Shown here: in pieces, positions 1-8,536 of the stretch | Numbering within the stretch: position 1 is the first letter of the stretch | Layout: every line of letters begins with the position of its first letter | Assembly (NCBI RefSeq): GCF_000145235.1 | Contig: NC_014391.1 | Location: 2,046,001-2,110,000, forward strand | Length of the DNA: 64,000 nt | Origin: Micromonospora aurantiaca ATCC 27029 | Lineage (GTDB): Bacteria; Actinomycetota; Actinomycetes; Mycobacteriales; Micromonosporaceae | Direction: 5' to 3' | Made by a program: the position numbers and the translations under genes | Notes under the pieces: model-generated | What the model was told of the DNA's origin: nothing | What the model saw: the letters and a program-made list of their open reading frames with translations, nothing else | Database searches by the model: none

Positions 1-80
1 CGCGACGTCTCCCGCCCGGCGCGCATGAGGTCGGCGATCGCGGAGGCGCGGGCCGAATCGTGGGACACGCGGGCAATCAT
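1..80 (-). CDS. 5' end of an unidentified gene running off the left edge
   Basis: Read on the minus strand, an ATG at 80-78 opens a frame that stays open to the window edge and encodes 26 residues beginning MIARVSHDSARAS. Its ATG overlaps the TGA of the FAD monooxygenase in an ATGA arrangement, so the two are probably translationally coupled and functionally linked. Codon use is typical of the window. The product cannot be identified from this fragment. Confidence 0.45.
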   Translation of the reverse strand, partial: MIARVSHDSARASAIADLMRAGRETS

Positions 81-1324
81 GCCTCCGGCACTGTGACCCG
101 GTGCAGCCGAGGTAGCACGCGGGTGAGCACCCAGTGCGGTGCGGCGGCGCCACCGGTGAGGCGGTGCATCAGCCTCGCGGCATTGTCGACGGCGTGGAAG
201 GCGTACGGCACCATCTCGTCCTGGTATCCGGCGATCGCCTCCTCCACGGATGTGCCGTTCCGCCGGGCCTCGACCAGCCTGTGGCCGAGCAGTGCGGCGT
301 CGCGCAGCGCGGTGTTGCCGCCATGAGCGCCGAACGGCGGCATGACGTGTACGGCATCGCCCATCATCGTCGCCCGGGGCACCGCCCACCGGTGCGGGCG
401 CCGGCCGGTGGCGAACAGGTTGAGCACAGTTGCGTCCAGTTCCGCCGTGTCGACCAGCCGTCGGACGAGCGGGTGGAAGTCGATGCTCATCCGGGCCGCC
501 ACGTGCCACAGCGCCCGCAGGTCCCCGCGGACGCCTTGAGGCAGCTCGTCCCGCCGGAGCAGCAGTGCCCACATGACGTAGTCGTCGCCGGTGGGGGCGT
601 AGCTGCCCGGAGCCAGGCGCGAGAACGCCTCCCGCGGGCTCTCGCCGAACCGCATGGAGGTGAAGAAGAAGGCGCTGCCGGGCCGGTCGGCGATGGACAG
701 GACTCCGCTGGTACGCAGCGCGTCCGGGATGACGCTTGCGCCGTCGCGCCACAACGGCGACCGGCCGTAGATGCCCGCCATCGGAGTGTCCGCCGGGTCG
801 GCGTCCGGCATGAGCTGCGCGCGCAGCGCCGAGCCGACGCCCTCCGCGCCCACCACGACTGTCGCCGCGGCGGCGCTGCCGTCGGAGAACCGCAGCCGCA
901 GCCCGGCCGGACCGCCGTTGTCCACCGCGACGGCGGCCCTGCCGTAGTGGATGCGCCCGTCCAGCCCGGACTGCAGGATCGACCGCAGGGTCAGCCGGTC
1001 CACCTGGCGGGTCTCGTGCGGGTCGTCCTTGAAGGTGATCGTGAAGGCGTCCCGCAGCCGTCTGTCGGTGAAGCGCAGGTGCCCGCCGGGCTCGTCGCCG
1101 GTGGCCAGCGCCAGGCGGTACAGCGGGCGGGGCAGGCTCTCGCGCAGCGCCGCCAGCCCGTACCGGTCGAGGATGATCCGGTAGCCCTGCCGCCTGATGA
1201 AGGGGCCGGGATCCCGCTCGTAGACGTGCACGTCGATGCCGGCGCGCGTCAGGTACTGGGCCAGGCAGAGGCCGGAGAGGCCGGCGCCGGCGATCGCTAC
1301 TGAGAAGTCGGTCGATGTGCTCAT
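77..1324 (-). CDS. FAD-dependent aromatic monooxygenase-like protein
   Basis: Encodes 415 aa of the class A flavoprotein monooxygenase / PHBH-fold family. The N terminus has the dinucleotide-binding fingerprint VAIAGAGLSGLCLAQYL (residues about 9-25) followed by the acidic end of the second strand (YERD). Near residue 320 is the second FAD motif, GDAVHVMPPFGAHGGNTA, which binds the flavin ribityl and phosphate. Length fits the family. Such enzymes use NAD(P)H and O2 to hydroxylate or epoxidise aromatic or polyketide substrates; the substrate here is unknown. The gene is divergent from a PadR regulator, and its 3' end overlaps a further gene (ATGA). The ATG is followed closely upstream by an AT-rich palindrome at 1333-1345. 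Confidence 0.85.
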   Translation of the reverse strand: MSTSTDFSVAIAGAGLSGLCLAQYLTRAGIDVHVYERDPGPFIRRQGYRIILDRYGLAALRESLPRPLYRLALATGDEPGGHLRFTDRRLRDAFTITFKDDPHETRQVDRLTLRSILQSGLDGRIHYGRAAVAVDNGGPAGLRLRFSDGSAAAATVVVGAEGVGSALRAQLMPDADPADTPMAGIYGRSPLWRDGASVIPDALRTSGVLSIADRPGSAFFFTSMRFGESPREAFSRLAPGSYAPTGDDYVMWALLLRRDELPQGVRGDLRALWHVAARMSIDFHPLVRRLVDTAELDATVLNLFATGRRPHRWAVPRATMMGDAVHVMPPFGAHGGNTALRDAALLGHRLVEARRNGTSVEEAIAGYQDEMVPYAFHAVDNAARLMHRLTGGAAAPHWVLTRVLPRLHRVTVPEA

Positions 1325-1332
1325 CCTATTAC

Positions 1333-1345
1333 CTTAATCATTAAG
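1333..1345. promoter_or_regulatory. AT-rich palindrome in the monooxygenase promoter
   Basis: CTTAA-TCA-TTAAG is a perfect 5-3-5 inverted repeat in an otherwise GC-rich region, 8 bases upstream of the monooxygenase ATG and between it and the divergent PadR gene. It could be a repressor site or the promoter itself. Inference only. Confidence 0.35.
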
Positions 1346-1386
1346 ATGATTTGGGCAATGGCCACTGTGAACAGTCACCTTGGACT

Positions 1387-1407
1387 TATACTCAAGTAGG
1401 TTGTATA
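1387..1407. promoter_or_regulatory. Candidate PadR operator/promoter
   Basis: TATAC-N11-GTATA forms an inverted repeat ending 8 bases before the preferred PadR ATG (1416). PadR regulators commonly autoregulate through TA-rich dyads overlapping their own promoter. The site is also close enough to influence the divergent monooxygenase. Confidence 0.45.
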
Positions 1408-1415
1408 TTCGGCTC

Positions 1416-1799
1416 ATGGGATCTGCTTCGCGTCCCGCGCTACGGGAACCGTCGTACTTCGTCCTCGCTGCCCTGCTCGGTGGGCCGCTCCACGGTTACG
1501 CCGTGATCAAGAGGGTGACCGAGCTGTCCGACGGGCGGGTGACCCTCGCTGCCGGATCGCTGTACTCGGTGATCGACCGGCTGCTCGGCGAGGAACTCGT
1601 CGCCGCCGACGGTGAGGAGATCGTCAACGGGCGTGCCCGTCGCTACTACCGGCTCACCGACGAGGGCTGCCGCGTACTCACCGAGGAGGCCGACCGGCTC
1701 GCCCAGGCCGCCCGGGTGGTCATGGACCGCCTGCCGCGCCGGGTCGCATCGCAGGCAAGTGCCCGTCAACCTTCTACCGTGAGGATCAGACCAGCATGA
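1416..1799 (+). CDS. PadR family transcriptional regulator
   Basis: About 127 aa with the PadR winged-helix pattern. An N-terminal LREPSYFVLAALLGGPLHGYAVIKRV leads into the recognition-helix region LAAGSLYSVIDRLLGEELV, then the wing GRARRYYRLTDEG. The ATG at 1416 is preferred over a TTG at 1380 because the upstream frame would cover the TATAC/GTATA palindrome. Its TGA overlaps the ATG of the downstream membrane-protein gene, the classic PadR plus membrane-protein pairing of actinomycetes, so it likely represses that operon and itself, and possibly the divergent monooxygenase. Confidence 0.85.
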   Translation: MGSASRPALREPSYFVLAALLGGPLHGYAVIKRVTELSDGRVTLAAGSLYSVIDRLLGEELVAADGEEIVNGRARRYYRLTDEGCRVLTEEADRLAQAARVVMDRLPRRVASQASARQPSTVRIRPA

Positions 1800-2691
1800 G
1801 TTCCGATGTCCTGGAGAGGCGTTACCGCATGCTGCTGCGGGCCTACCCGGCCGGCTACCGCCGGGAACGCGCCGACGAACTGATCGACACGTTGATCGGC
1901 GACGAACCCACCACCCGTCGCTGGCCCAGCGCCCGGGAGGCGGTCTCGCTCCTCCGGGGCGGCCTGCGGGTGTACGGCGGCAGCGCCGCGGCCCGTCCCA
2001 CTGCCGTGCTGTTCTGGCAGGGCATCCACCTCGGCGCCCTGGCGGTGCTGGCGCTGGGTGTCCTCATCGGCCTGGACGACATCGTCGAGGCGTTCCGGTA
2101 CGGCGGACTCTCGGACCCGGTGACCGTCCTGCGCAATCAGGGCGTCCACGAGGTCGTGCTGACCGCGGCGCTGGTGGCGCTCGTCGCCGGCCGTGCCCGC
2201 ACCGCCGCCGTCCTGGCTGTTGCCGCGGCGGTGGTGCCGAGCCTGATCTCCCCGTACCTGTTCCTCAACGGCCTGCCGCAGTGGTGGGCACCGGTTGTCG
2301 CCACGCCGCTGATCGTGCTGGGCCTGCGGCGGCCGGCGGACGTGCCGCCGGCACCTCGCGCCAACGCCGTCCTGGTCACCGCCGGAATCCTCGCCCTGCA
2401 TCTGATCCCCGCGGGTGGCCTCCGCAGGTCGACGCGGTCCCGCGGATCGTCGCCGCCGCCATGGTGATCGCCGGGGTGGCCGCCTTCCTGTGGGTGGCGA
2501 CCGCCGACCAGCGACTGCTGATCGCGGTCGTCCCGACCCTCCTGCTGGGCACGCTCCACCAGCTGGACAACGCCGGGTTGACGGAAGAACTGCTGCGCCG
2601 GCCGGACGCCCTGCCGTCCCTGACCGTCGCGGTCCTCATGGCGGTCGGCGCGATCGTCTCGACCCGGTTGCGGCAGCGCACCCGCGCCTGA
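1796..2691 (+). pseudogene. PadR-linked multi-spanning membrane protein, frameshifted
   Basis: Frame 2 from ATG 1796 gives a cytosolic prefix (LERRYRMLLRAYPAGYRRERADELIDTL) typical of permease-like genes coupled to PadR regulators, then several hydrophobic segments. At about 2411-2420 the frame continues as LRRSTRSRG and stops at 2467. The hydrophobic protein resumes in frame 1 as GWPPQVDAVPRIV and continues with further membrane segments to the stop at 2691. Loss of one base in the GCGGGTGG stretch would explain this. Either the gene is broken in this strain or the base is a sequencing error; a second start at ATG 2461 is a less likely alternative. Function unknown. Confidence 0.6.
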
Positions 2692-2699
2692 CCGGCGGA

Positions 2700-2729
2700 C
2701 GGGCGGCCCGGCCCCGGCCGGACCGCCCG
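2700..2729. terminator. Hairpin between convergent genes
   Basis: CGGGCGG (2700-2706) pairs with CCGCCCG (2723-2729), and the GC-rich interior can pair further. It lies between the convergent membrane-protein and cupin genes. No T run follows, as is common in high-GC actinomycetes. Confidence 0.4.
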
Positions 2730-2777
2730 GCAGGGGCCACCTCCGTCATCGAAGCCCGATGAGGACGCGTGCGGTCG

Positions 2778-3119
2778 TCAGCGCTTGGCGACGGTGAGCA
2801 GCACCGCTGAGTCTTCGAGCGCCTCCAGCGTGTGCCGGCGGTCCGGCACGATCAGCAGATCGCCGGGTGCGCCGTCCCAGGACGTCTCGCCGGCGCCGAG
2901 CCGGACCCGGCCGTGCAGGACGTGGACGGTGGCCTCGCCGGGATTCTCGTGCTCGCTGAGCATCTGCCCGGCGGTCAGCGCGATCAGCGTCTGTCGGAGC
3001 CTGTGCTCGTGACCGCCGTAGACGGTGGAGCTGCTGCGGCCGCTGGAGGAGCCGTGCGCGAGCTTCAGCTGCTCGCGGGCCAGTGCGGTCAGGGATGACT
3101 TCTGCATGAGGTGTCCCAT
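2778..3119 (-). CDS. Small cupin-domain protein
   Basis: 113 aa forming a single cupin. The sequence has SEHENPGEATVHVLHGRVRLGAG (cupin motif 1 region, with His and Glu) and GDLLIVPDRRHTLEALEDSAVLLTV (motif 2 with its His). Such proteins bind a metal or small ligand in a beta-barrel; some are isomerases, others redox or stress sensors. It lies 86 bases downstream of the formamidase gene on the same strand and may be co-transcribed. An internal ATG at 3107 is an alternative start. Exact role unknown. Confidence 0.75.
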   Translation of the reverse strand: MGHLMQKSSLTALAREQLKLAHGSSSGRSSSTVYGGHEHRLRQTLIALTAGQMLSEHENPGEATVHVLHGRVRLGAGETSWDGAPGDLLIVPDRRHTLEALEDSAVLLTVAKR

Positions 3120-3205
3120 CTCCTCGTCGCGCCGGGCGCGATCCTCGTCCGGGAACCGTAGCGCGGCCGCCCGTCGCCGATCCGCCGGCCCTCAGGGGCA
3201 CCTGC

Positions 3206-4459
3206 CTACGGCATGGTGGCCTTCGGGGCGCCCTTGCCCGGATCGATCCGGGTCGGACCGGAAGCCGAGGGGCGGATGTCGAAGTCGAAGATCTCGGTGG
3301 GCAGGTAGACGGTCGCGCAGGAGTTGGGGATGTCCACCACGCCGGAGAGCCGGCCCTCGATGGGTGCGGCACCGAGCAGCAGGTATGCCTGTTCCGGCTG
3401 GTAGCCGAAGCGGGTCAGGTAGTCGATGGCGTGCAGGCAGGCGCGCTGGTAGGCGAGCTGCGAGTCGAGGTACCGCTGTTCGCCGTCGAGGGTGACCGAG
3501 AGCCCGGAGAAGGCCAGCCACTGGGAGAACTGCGGCGGGGTGTCGCCCGGAATGAAGATCGTGTTCTCGGCGACGCCGTACGTCTGCATGCCGTTCTTGA
3601 TCAGGTCTACGTGCAGGTCGACGAAGCCGCCCATCTCGATGGCGCCGCAGAAGGTGATCTCCCCGTCGCCCTGCGAGAAGTGCAGGTCGCCGAGGGACAG
3701 GTTGGCTCCCGTCACGTACACCGGGTAGAAGACCCGGCTGCCGACGGTGAAGTTCTTGATGTCCTGGTTCCCGCCGTTCTCCCGGGGCGGAGCGGTCCGC
3801 GCCGCCTCCGCAGCGACCCGGTCGAAGTCGGCGCCGGTGAGGCTGCCGAGGATCGCGTCCTGCGGCTCGGGGGGCAGGGCCAGGGGCGGCACCCGGTCGG
3901 GCGCGGTGGCGATCAGCGCCCCCTCCCGCTGGTTCCAGGTCGCCAGCAGCGACGCGGACGGGGCGGTGCCCATCAGCCCCGGGTGGGAGATCCCGGTGAA
4001 CGAGACCCCGGGGATGTGCCGTGAGGTGGCCTTGTGACCGGTGAAGTCCCAGACCGCCTTGTAGGCGTCGGGGAATTGCTCGGTCAGGAAGCCGCCGCCG
4101 TTGCCGGTGGGGAAGATGCCCGTGTAACCCCAGCCCTGGCCGGCCAGCGGACCGGACTCCTGCGGGATCGGGCCCATGTCGAGGATGTCGACCATGAGCA
4201 GGTCGCCCGGCTCGGCGCCCTCGACTGCGAACGGGCCGCTGAGAGCGTGGACCCGGGTCAGCGGAGCGTCCCGGATGTCCTCGGCGGAGTCGTCGTTGTG
4301 GATCGCGCCGTCGAACCACTCGCGGCAGTGGACACGGAACGACTGTCCGGGCCGTACCGTCGCCACGGGCGGGACGTCGGGATGCCAGCGGTTGTGCCCG
4401 ACCTTCTCCTGGTCGGTGAACCTCTTCGTGGAGTCGAGGGGGAACAGCAGTTCAGGCAC
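3206..4459 (-). CDS. fmdA: Formamidase / acetamidase (FmdA-AmdA family)
   Basis: 417 aa, the usual length for FmdA, which hydrolyses formamide or short amides to the acid and ammonia. Family hallmarks visible include HNRWHPDVPPVATVRPG near the N terminus, VHALSGPFAVEGAEPGDLLMVDILD around residues 90-115, and a C-terminal PNSCATVYLPTEIFDFDI block. The start is GTG with GAGAAGGG upstream. It follows fmdB by 21 bases on the same strand, the conserved fmdB-fmdA order. Role: nitrogen scavenging from amides in the cytosol. Confidence 0.88.
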   Translation of the reverse strand: MPELLFPLDSTKRFTDQEKVGHNRWHPDVPPVATVRPGQSFRVHCREWFDGAIHNDDSAEDIRDAPLTRVHALSGPFAVEGAEPGDLLMVDILDMGPIPQESGPLAGQGWGYTGIFPTGNGGGFLTEQFPDAYKAVWDFTGHKATSRHIPGVSFTGISHPGLMGTAPSASLLATWNQREGALIATAPDRVPPLALPPEPQDAILGSLTGADFDRVAAEAARTAPPRENGGNQDIKNFTVGSRVFYPVYVTGANLSLGDLHFSQGDGEITFCGAIEMGGFVDLHVDLIKNGMQTYGVAENTIFIPGDTPPQFSQWLAFSGLSVTLDGEQRYLDSQLAYQRACLHAIDYLTRFGYQPEQAYLLLGAAPIEGRLSGVVDIPNSCATVYLPTEIFDFDIRPSASGPTRIDPGKGAPKATMP

Positions 4460-4480
4460 GGCGTTGAGCCCTTCTCGTGG

Positions 4481-4759
4481 TCACCATCGGGGCAGGCGGG
4501 CGTGGGCCGGGTTCGTCGAGTGACGCGCCGGGCGACGGCCGGGCACCCGCCCGACGACCTCCGGCTGTTCCGCGCTGCGCTCGGTCCGGTCCACGGCCTC
4601 GCGCAGCGCCGCCGGTATGCGGGTGAGCCGGGGCGCGGAGAACACCCGTGTCGCCGGGAACCCGCACCGGGGGCAGTTCGTCGACGGGCCCGCGGTGCCG
4701 ACCGGCATCGCGACATCGAAGCTGCCATCCTGCGCGCAGCGGTACTCGAAGGTGGCCAT
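4481..4759 (-). CDS. fmdB: FmdB-type zinc-ribbon protein
   Basis: 92 aa starting MATFEYRCAQDGSFDV, with a later NCPRCGFP, the FmdB/CxxC zinc-ribbon layout found next to formamidase genes and proposed to regulate them. The first knuckle has one Cys followed by A-Q-D where a second Cys is usual, so only three of the four canonical cysteines are present. This may be a lineage variant. GGGAAG precedes the ATG. It is the first gene of the fmdB-fmdA unit. The basic, proline-rich C terminus is unremarkable. Confidence 0.8.
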   Translation of the reverse strand: MATFEYRCAQDGSFDVAMPVGTAGPSTNCPRCGFPATRVFSAPRLTRIPAALREAVDRTERSAEQPEVVGRVPGRRPARHSTNPAHARLPRW

Positions 4760-4969
4760 CGCCGCTTCCCGTCCAGCCTTTCGTGCGTGTGGTGGCCGTT
4801 CCGCAGCGGCTCACCCTGTCTATCCGATTGTGACCGATTGCGGACATAAGCGGCGCAAAACGACGAATGAGGCGGAGGTCGCGCCTCGCGGCGGGTTGCG
4901 GGGCCGTGGCACCGGCCGAGGTGTGGGACACGTTGGCGATCATCGATGTATGGCGGGCATTGTCGACCT

Positions 4970-6145
4970 ATGGCTGCCGTCTTCTCGTCCTCGCTGTTCC
5001 GCCGTCTGCGGCCGGGTCTGACGGCCGCGGTCGTGCTGTCCACGGCCTTGCTCGGTGCCGCTCTGGCCGTCGCGCCGTCGGCGGACGCCGGCACCGCGTA
5101 CCCCGCTGTCGCCCCGGCGCCCGGCGGCGCCGCGGTGCCCGCCGCGGAGCCGACCGGGACGGCGGCGCCGCCCACCTCGACGCCCAGCACGCCCAGCACC
5201 ACGCCGTTCCCGCCGAGCGCGCCCACGAACCTGACCGCCACCCAGGTACGGACCACGTCGGTCACCCTCACCTGGACGGCCGCCAGGCCCGGCTGCTGCC
5301 CCGTCGCCGGGTACGACGTCACCTACTACCAGGCGTTCGACGACGTGGTCTACGGCATCAGCCTCGGCGACGTCACCTCCACCACGATCACCGGCTACAT
5401 CCAGCCGGGCCGGCAGTACTCGTTCCGGGTGTCGGCCCGGGACGGGTCCGGGCGCCGATCGCCGTCCACCGACGCGCTGACGGTGGTCACCCCGGTGACC
5501 GACACCGGCCCGGACACCACCCCGCCGAGCGCGCCGCAGAACCTCGCAGTCGGCGAGGTGACCGCCTCGACCGCCACGCTGTCCTGGTCGCCGTCGACCG
5601 ACGACGCCGGCGTGCTCGGGTACGACGTCTACCGGTTCGACGGCTGGTTCACCTCGACCCGAGTCGCCACCGTGCCGGGCACCACGTACACGGCGCCGCT
5701 GCCCCCGTCGACGCCGCTGCGCAACCTGTACTACGTGCGGGCCCGGGACGCGGCCGGCAACGTGTCGATCGCGTCCAACACGGTCACACTGCCGACGACG
5801 TCCACGCCGCCGCCCCCGCCGCCCTCGACCTGCCGGGTGACCTACCGGAACCAGTCCGAGTGGCCCGGCGGTTTCGTGGCCGCGGTGACGGTCCAGAACA
5901 CCGGGACGACGTCGGTCGACGGCTGGATCGTCACCTTCAGCTTCCCGGGGGACCAGCACGTCACCACCGCGTGGAACGCCACAGTCGGCCAGACCGGCGC
6001 CGCCGTGACCGCCCGCAACGCCGACTGGAACCGCGTCATCGCGCCGAACGGCTCCGCGACCTTCGGCTTCCAGGGGCGGTGGAGTGCGAGCGACGCACCG
6101 CCGACCGGCTTCTCGCTCAACGGCGCCCCCTGCACTGTCGGCTGA
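4970..6145 (+). CDS. Secreted FN3-FN3-CBM2 protein without a catalytic domain
   Basis: About 391 aa from ATG 4970; an ATG at 4946 is also possible. A signal peptide (RRLRPGLTAAVVLSTALLGAALA, cut near SADAG) is followed by a Pro/Ala/Thr linker. Two fibronectin type III domains follow (about residues 75-175, containing TSVTLTWTAA and FRVSARDGSG; and about 185-280, containing SATLSWSPSTDD-like and YYVRARDAAGN). Last come a proline linker and a C-terminal CBM2 starting CRVTYRNQSEWPGGF and ending with the paired Cys in APCTVG. The FN3 segments resemble those attached to actinomycete cellulases and LPMOs, but no enzyme domain is present. It is probably a cell-wall or substrate-anchoring accessory, 11 bases ahead of the galactanase gene. 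Confidence 0.8.
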   Translation: MAAVFSSSLFRRLRPGLTAAVVLSTALLGAALAVAPSADAGTAYPAVAPAPGGAAVPAAEPTGTAAPPTSTPSTPSTTPFPPSAPTNLTATQVRTTSVTLTWTAARPGCCPVAGYDVTYYQAFDDVVYGISLGDVTSTTITGYIQPGRQYSFRVSARDGSGRRSPSTDALTVVTPVTDTGPDTTPPSAPQNLAVGEVTASTATLSWSPSTDDAGVLGYDVYRFDGWFTSTRVATVPGTTYTAPLPPSTPLRNLYYVRARDAAGNVSIASNTVTLPTTSTPPPPPPSTCRVTYRNQSEWPGGFVAAVTVQNTGTTSVDGWIVTFSFPGDQHVTTAWNATVGQTGAAVTARNADWNRVIAPNGSATFGFQGRWSASDAPPTGFSLNGAPCTVG

Positions 6146-6156
6146 GAGGAAGCCTC

Positions 6157-7281
6157 GTGACCACACCCCACCGCCGCCGCGCCCTCGCCGGGGCCGTCAC
6201 GGCCGTCGCCCTCGCCGTCACCACCACATTCGGGGGTACGCCCGCGCCCGTCGCCGCCGCGAACACGCTCAGCATGCGGGGCGCCGACGTCTCCTCGTTG
6301 CAGCGCAGCCTGGATCTGGGCGCGAAGTACTACGACGCAGGCGGGGTGGCGCGCGACCCGCTGGACATCCTCAGGTCCGTCGGCCTCAACTACGTCCGGC
6401 TGCGCGTGTGGAACAACCCGGCCAGCGGCTACAACAACAAGAGCAGGGTGCTGGCCCAGGCGCGCGTGGCGAAGGCCAAGGGCCTCAAGGTGCTGATCGA
6501 CTTCCACTACTCCGACACCTGGGCCGACCCCGGCAAGCAGTACAAGCCCGCGGCCTGGGCCGGGCACAGCCTGAGCCAGTTGCGCAACGACGTGTACGCG
6601 TTCACCTACGACGTCTGCGCCGCCCTCCGCGGGCAGGGCACCCTGCCGGACAGCGTGCAGATCGGCAACGAGATCAACGTCGGGATGCTGTGGAACGAGG
6701 GGAAGGTCGTCAACAACGACTTCGCCCCGCTGGCCGGCCTGCTGAAGCAGGGCTACAACGCGGTGAAGGCCTGCGGCGGCGGCATCCCCGTGATGATCCA
6801 CACCGCGAACGCCGACAGCAACGCCAACGCGCGGTGGTTCTACGACGGCATCCGTGCCCAGGGCGTGCAGTGGGACATGACCGCCCTGTCGTACTACTGC
6901 ATGTGGCACGGCAGCCTGGCGAACCTCTACAACAACATCGTCGACCTGCGGAACCGCTACGGGAAGCCGGTGGTGATCGTGGAGACCGCGTACCCCTTCA
7001 CCCGGGACAACGCGGACAGCGAGCCGAACGCCATCGGCGACGCCACCTGCGACGGCATCGGTGCGACCTGGGCCGGGCAGGCCCAGGAGTTCGACTGGGT
7101 CCAGAACACCGCCCGCAACGCCGGCGCCGTCGGTGTCTTCTACTGGGAACCGACCTGGTACGCCGTCAGCGGCAACGGCTGGGATCCGGCGAACATCAAC
7201 GGCACCGGGAACCAGTGGGACAACATGGCCGTCTTCGACTGGTCCGGGCGGGTGAACCCGGGGGTGCGCTGGACGCCCTGA
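6157..7281 (+). CDS. Secreted arabinogalactan endo-beta-1,4-galactanase (GH53)
   Basis: 374 aa from a GTG preceded by GAGAGGAAG. The N terminus is a signal peptide (RRRALAGAVTAVALAVTTTFGG, cut near VAAA). The rest is one GH53 domain: MRGADVSSLQ at the start, LNYVRLRVWNNP, VLIDFHYSDTWADP, GNEINVG with the acid/base Glu172, and VVIVETAYPF with the nucleophile Glu276. The enzyme cuts beta-1,4-galactan backbones of pectic arabinogalactan outside the cell. The catalytic domain carries no CBM; the FN3-CBM2 gene directly upstream may be co-expressed. It fits with the GH59/GH43 island at 27-34 kb. Confidence 0.93.
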   Translation: MTTPHRRRALAGAVTAVALAVTTTFGGTPAPVAAANTLSMRGADVSSLQRSLDLGAKYYDAGGVARDPLDILRSVGLNYVRLRVWNNPASGYNNKSRVLAQARVAKAKGLKVLIDFHYSDTWADPGKQYKPAAWAGHSLSQLRNDVYAFTYDVCAALRGQGTLPDSVQIGNEINVGMLWNEGKVVNNDFAPLAGLLKQGYNAVKACGGGIPVMIHTANADSNANARWFYDGIRAQGVQWDMTALSYYCMWHGSLANLYNNIVDLRNRYGKPVVIVETAYPFTRDNADSEPNAIGDATCDGIGATWAGQAQEFDWVQNTARNAGAVGVFYWEPTWYAVSGNGWDPANINGTGNQWDNMAVFDWSGRVNPGVRWTP

Positions 7282-7305
7282 CGGGGTCGGCCGGCGCACC
7301 CCCGC

Positions 7306-7710
7306 TCAGCGCTCGAGGAGCCGGCGAATCGAGTGGCGGCGGCCCCACGCGATGAACACGAACAGCGCGAACAGCACCACGGGCGTGAGCACCAGCGCGC
7401 CGCCGTGCAGGATGAACGCCTGGGTGACGGCGGCGCCGACCATGAGCAGCGCGAGCCCGACGGCGGCCAGGCCGGCCAGCCGAGGCACGAGCAGCCCGAT
7501 GCCACCGGCCAGTTCCAGCAGACCGACGAGATAACGGAACCAGGGCGCGGCGCCCATGTCCTCGAAGGTCTGGACCGCGTTCGTCTCGCCGAACAGCTTG
7601 GGGCCGGCGGAGGCGACGATGAGGAAGACCCCGAGGACGATTTGCAGCGCCCACAGCGTCCGGTGCAACCCGCGCGCGACGGGCGGGGGAGTGGTGTCGA
7701 CGACGGTCAT
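7306..7710 (-). CDS. DoxX family membrane protein
   Basis: 134 aa from the ATG at 7710, which has a strong AGGAGGG. The frame is also open upstream. Four hydrophobic helices are visible: LWALQIVLGVFLIVASAGPKLFG, the second around YLVGLLELAGGIGLLVP, then GLAAVGLALLMVGAAVTQAFI and LTPVVLFALFVFIAW. The PKLFG and LLELAGGIGLL motifs are typical of DoxX/DoxX-like proteins. These are small redox-associated membrane proteins; the partner here is unknown. Convergent with the GH53 gene. Confidence 0.85.
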   Translation of the reverse strand: MTVVDTTPPPVARGLHRTLWALQIVLGVFLIVASAGPKLFGETNAVQTFEDMGAAPWFRYLVGLLELAGGIGLLVPRLAGLAAVGLALLMVGAAVTQAFILHGGALVLTPVVLFALFVFIAWGRRHSIRRLLER

Positions 7711-7823
7711 GGTTCTCGTCCCTCCTGGCGGTCTGCCGGTTTCCCGCATCCGATCGGATACACCAGGTCAGACCGGCCGGGGCGCATGAACTCATCGCGC
7801 CGGAGAGGGTACGAAGTCCAGAA

Positions 7824-8396
7824 TCAGCTGCCGGAGGACGCGGGCTGGTGGTTCTCAGGGGATGCGAGGCGCTGCTGCAGGCGGTCGGACTGGGCGACTG
7901 ATCCGCCGCTCACGCCCAGGCCGCGCCGAGCCGCGTCATAGAAGCGATCACGGCACGCGTTGGCCTGCTGGTAGACGTCGGTCAGCGGCTCGGTGGTCTC
8001 CCCGACCTCGCGGGCCCGGTGCTCCAGCTGCCAGACCGCCTCGCGCCAGTCCTGCGCGGCGGCGACTGTGGCGGCATCCCCGAGCAGCAACAGGCGTTCC
8101 CACGCGAGGGTGTGCCTGATGTCCGCGTCGGCGAGCCGGGGCAGTGCCGCGGCCTTGTCCAGCCCTGAGCGGTACTTGTCGCCGTCCGCCGCGGCCAGGA
8201 CCCGCAGTGAGATCGCCTGGATCTCCTTGAGGACCTGCGCGAACTCGCCGTACGCCTCCAGTCGTCGTTCGTCCCACCGTACGGATTGACCACGCTTCCA
8301 CTGACTCCTGGTGGACAGGAAGGTCACCAGACCCGTACCGAGGGCGCCGACGACGACACCGAGCAGCGCGGGCAACTGTGAGACGAACGCATCCAT
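7824..8396 (-). CDS. Single-pass membrane protein of unknown function
   Basis: About 190 aa from the ATG at 8396. The frame stays open upstream to 8570, but the upstream residues are low-complexity Arg/Pro/Gly with no homologue feel. One N-terminal helix (LPALLGVVVGALGTGLVTFLSTRSQW) is followed by a soluble mostly helical region beginning RWDERRLEAYGEFAQVLKEI, with repeated Trp/Arg/Glu heptad-like stretches. It resembles the common actinomycete family of short membrane-anchored helical proteins with no assigned function. Divergent from the metalloprotease gene. Confidence 0.6.
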   Translation of the reverse strand: MDAFVSQLPALLGVVVGALGTGLVTFLSTRSQWKRGQSVRWDERRLEAYGEFAQVLKEIQAISLRVLAAADGDKYRSGLDKAAALPRLADADIRHTLAWERLLLLGDAATVAAAQDWREAVWQLEHRAREVGETTEPLTDVYQQANACRDRFYDAARRGLGVSGGSVAQSDRLQQRLASPENHQPASSGS

Positions 8397-8536
8397 CGGC
8401 GCAAGCGTGTCATCCGGCGTCAACAGTTGATCCGGCCCGGGCCGGGGCTCTACGGCGGTACCGCCGGGTCGTGGTTGTGCCGGGCGTGAGCGCGCGTGTC
8501 CCACTGCCGCCGCCTGTCCGGCCGTACCATCTCTTG

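Noticed and set aside
4867..6156. An in-frame upstream extension of the GH53 frame to 4867
   Set aside because: It overlaps the FN3-CBM2 gene in another frame and reads as Arg/Gly/Pro low-complexity; the GTG at 6157 has a Shine-Dalgarno and a signal peptide.
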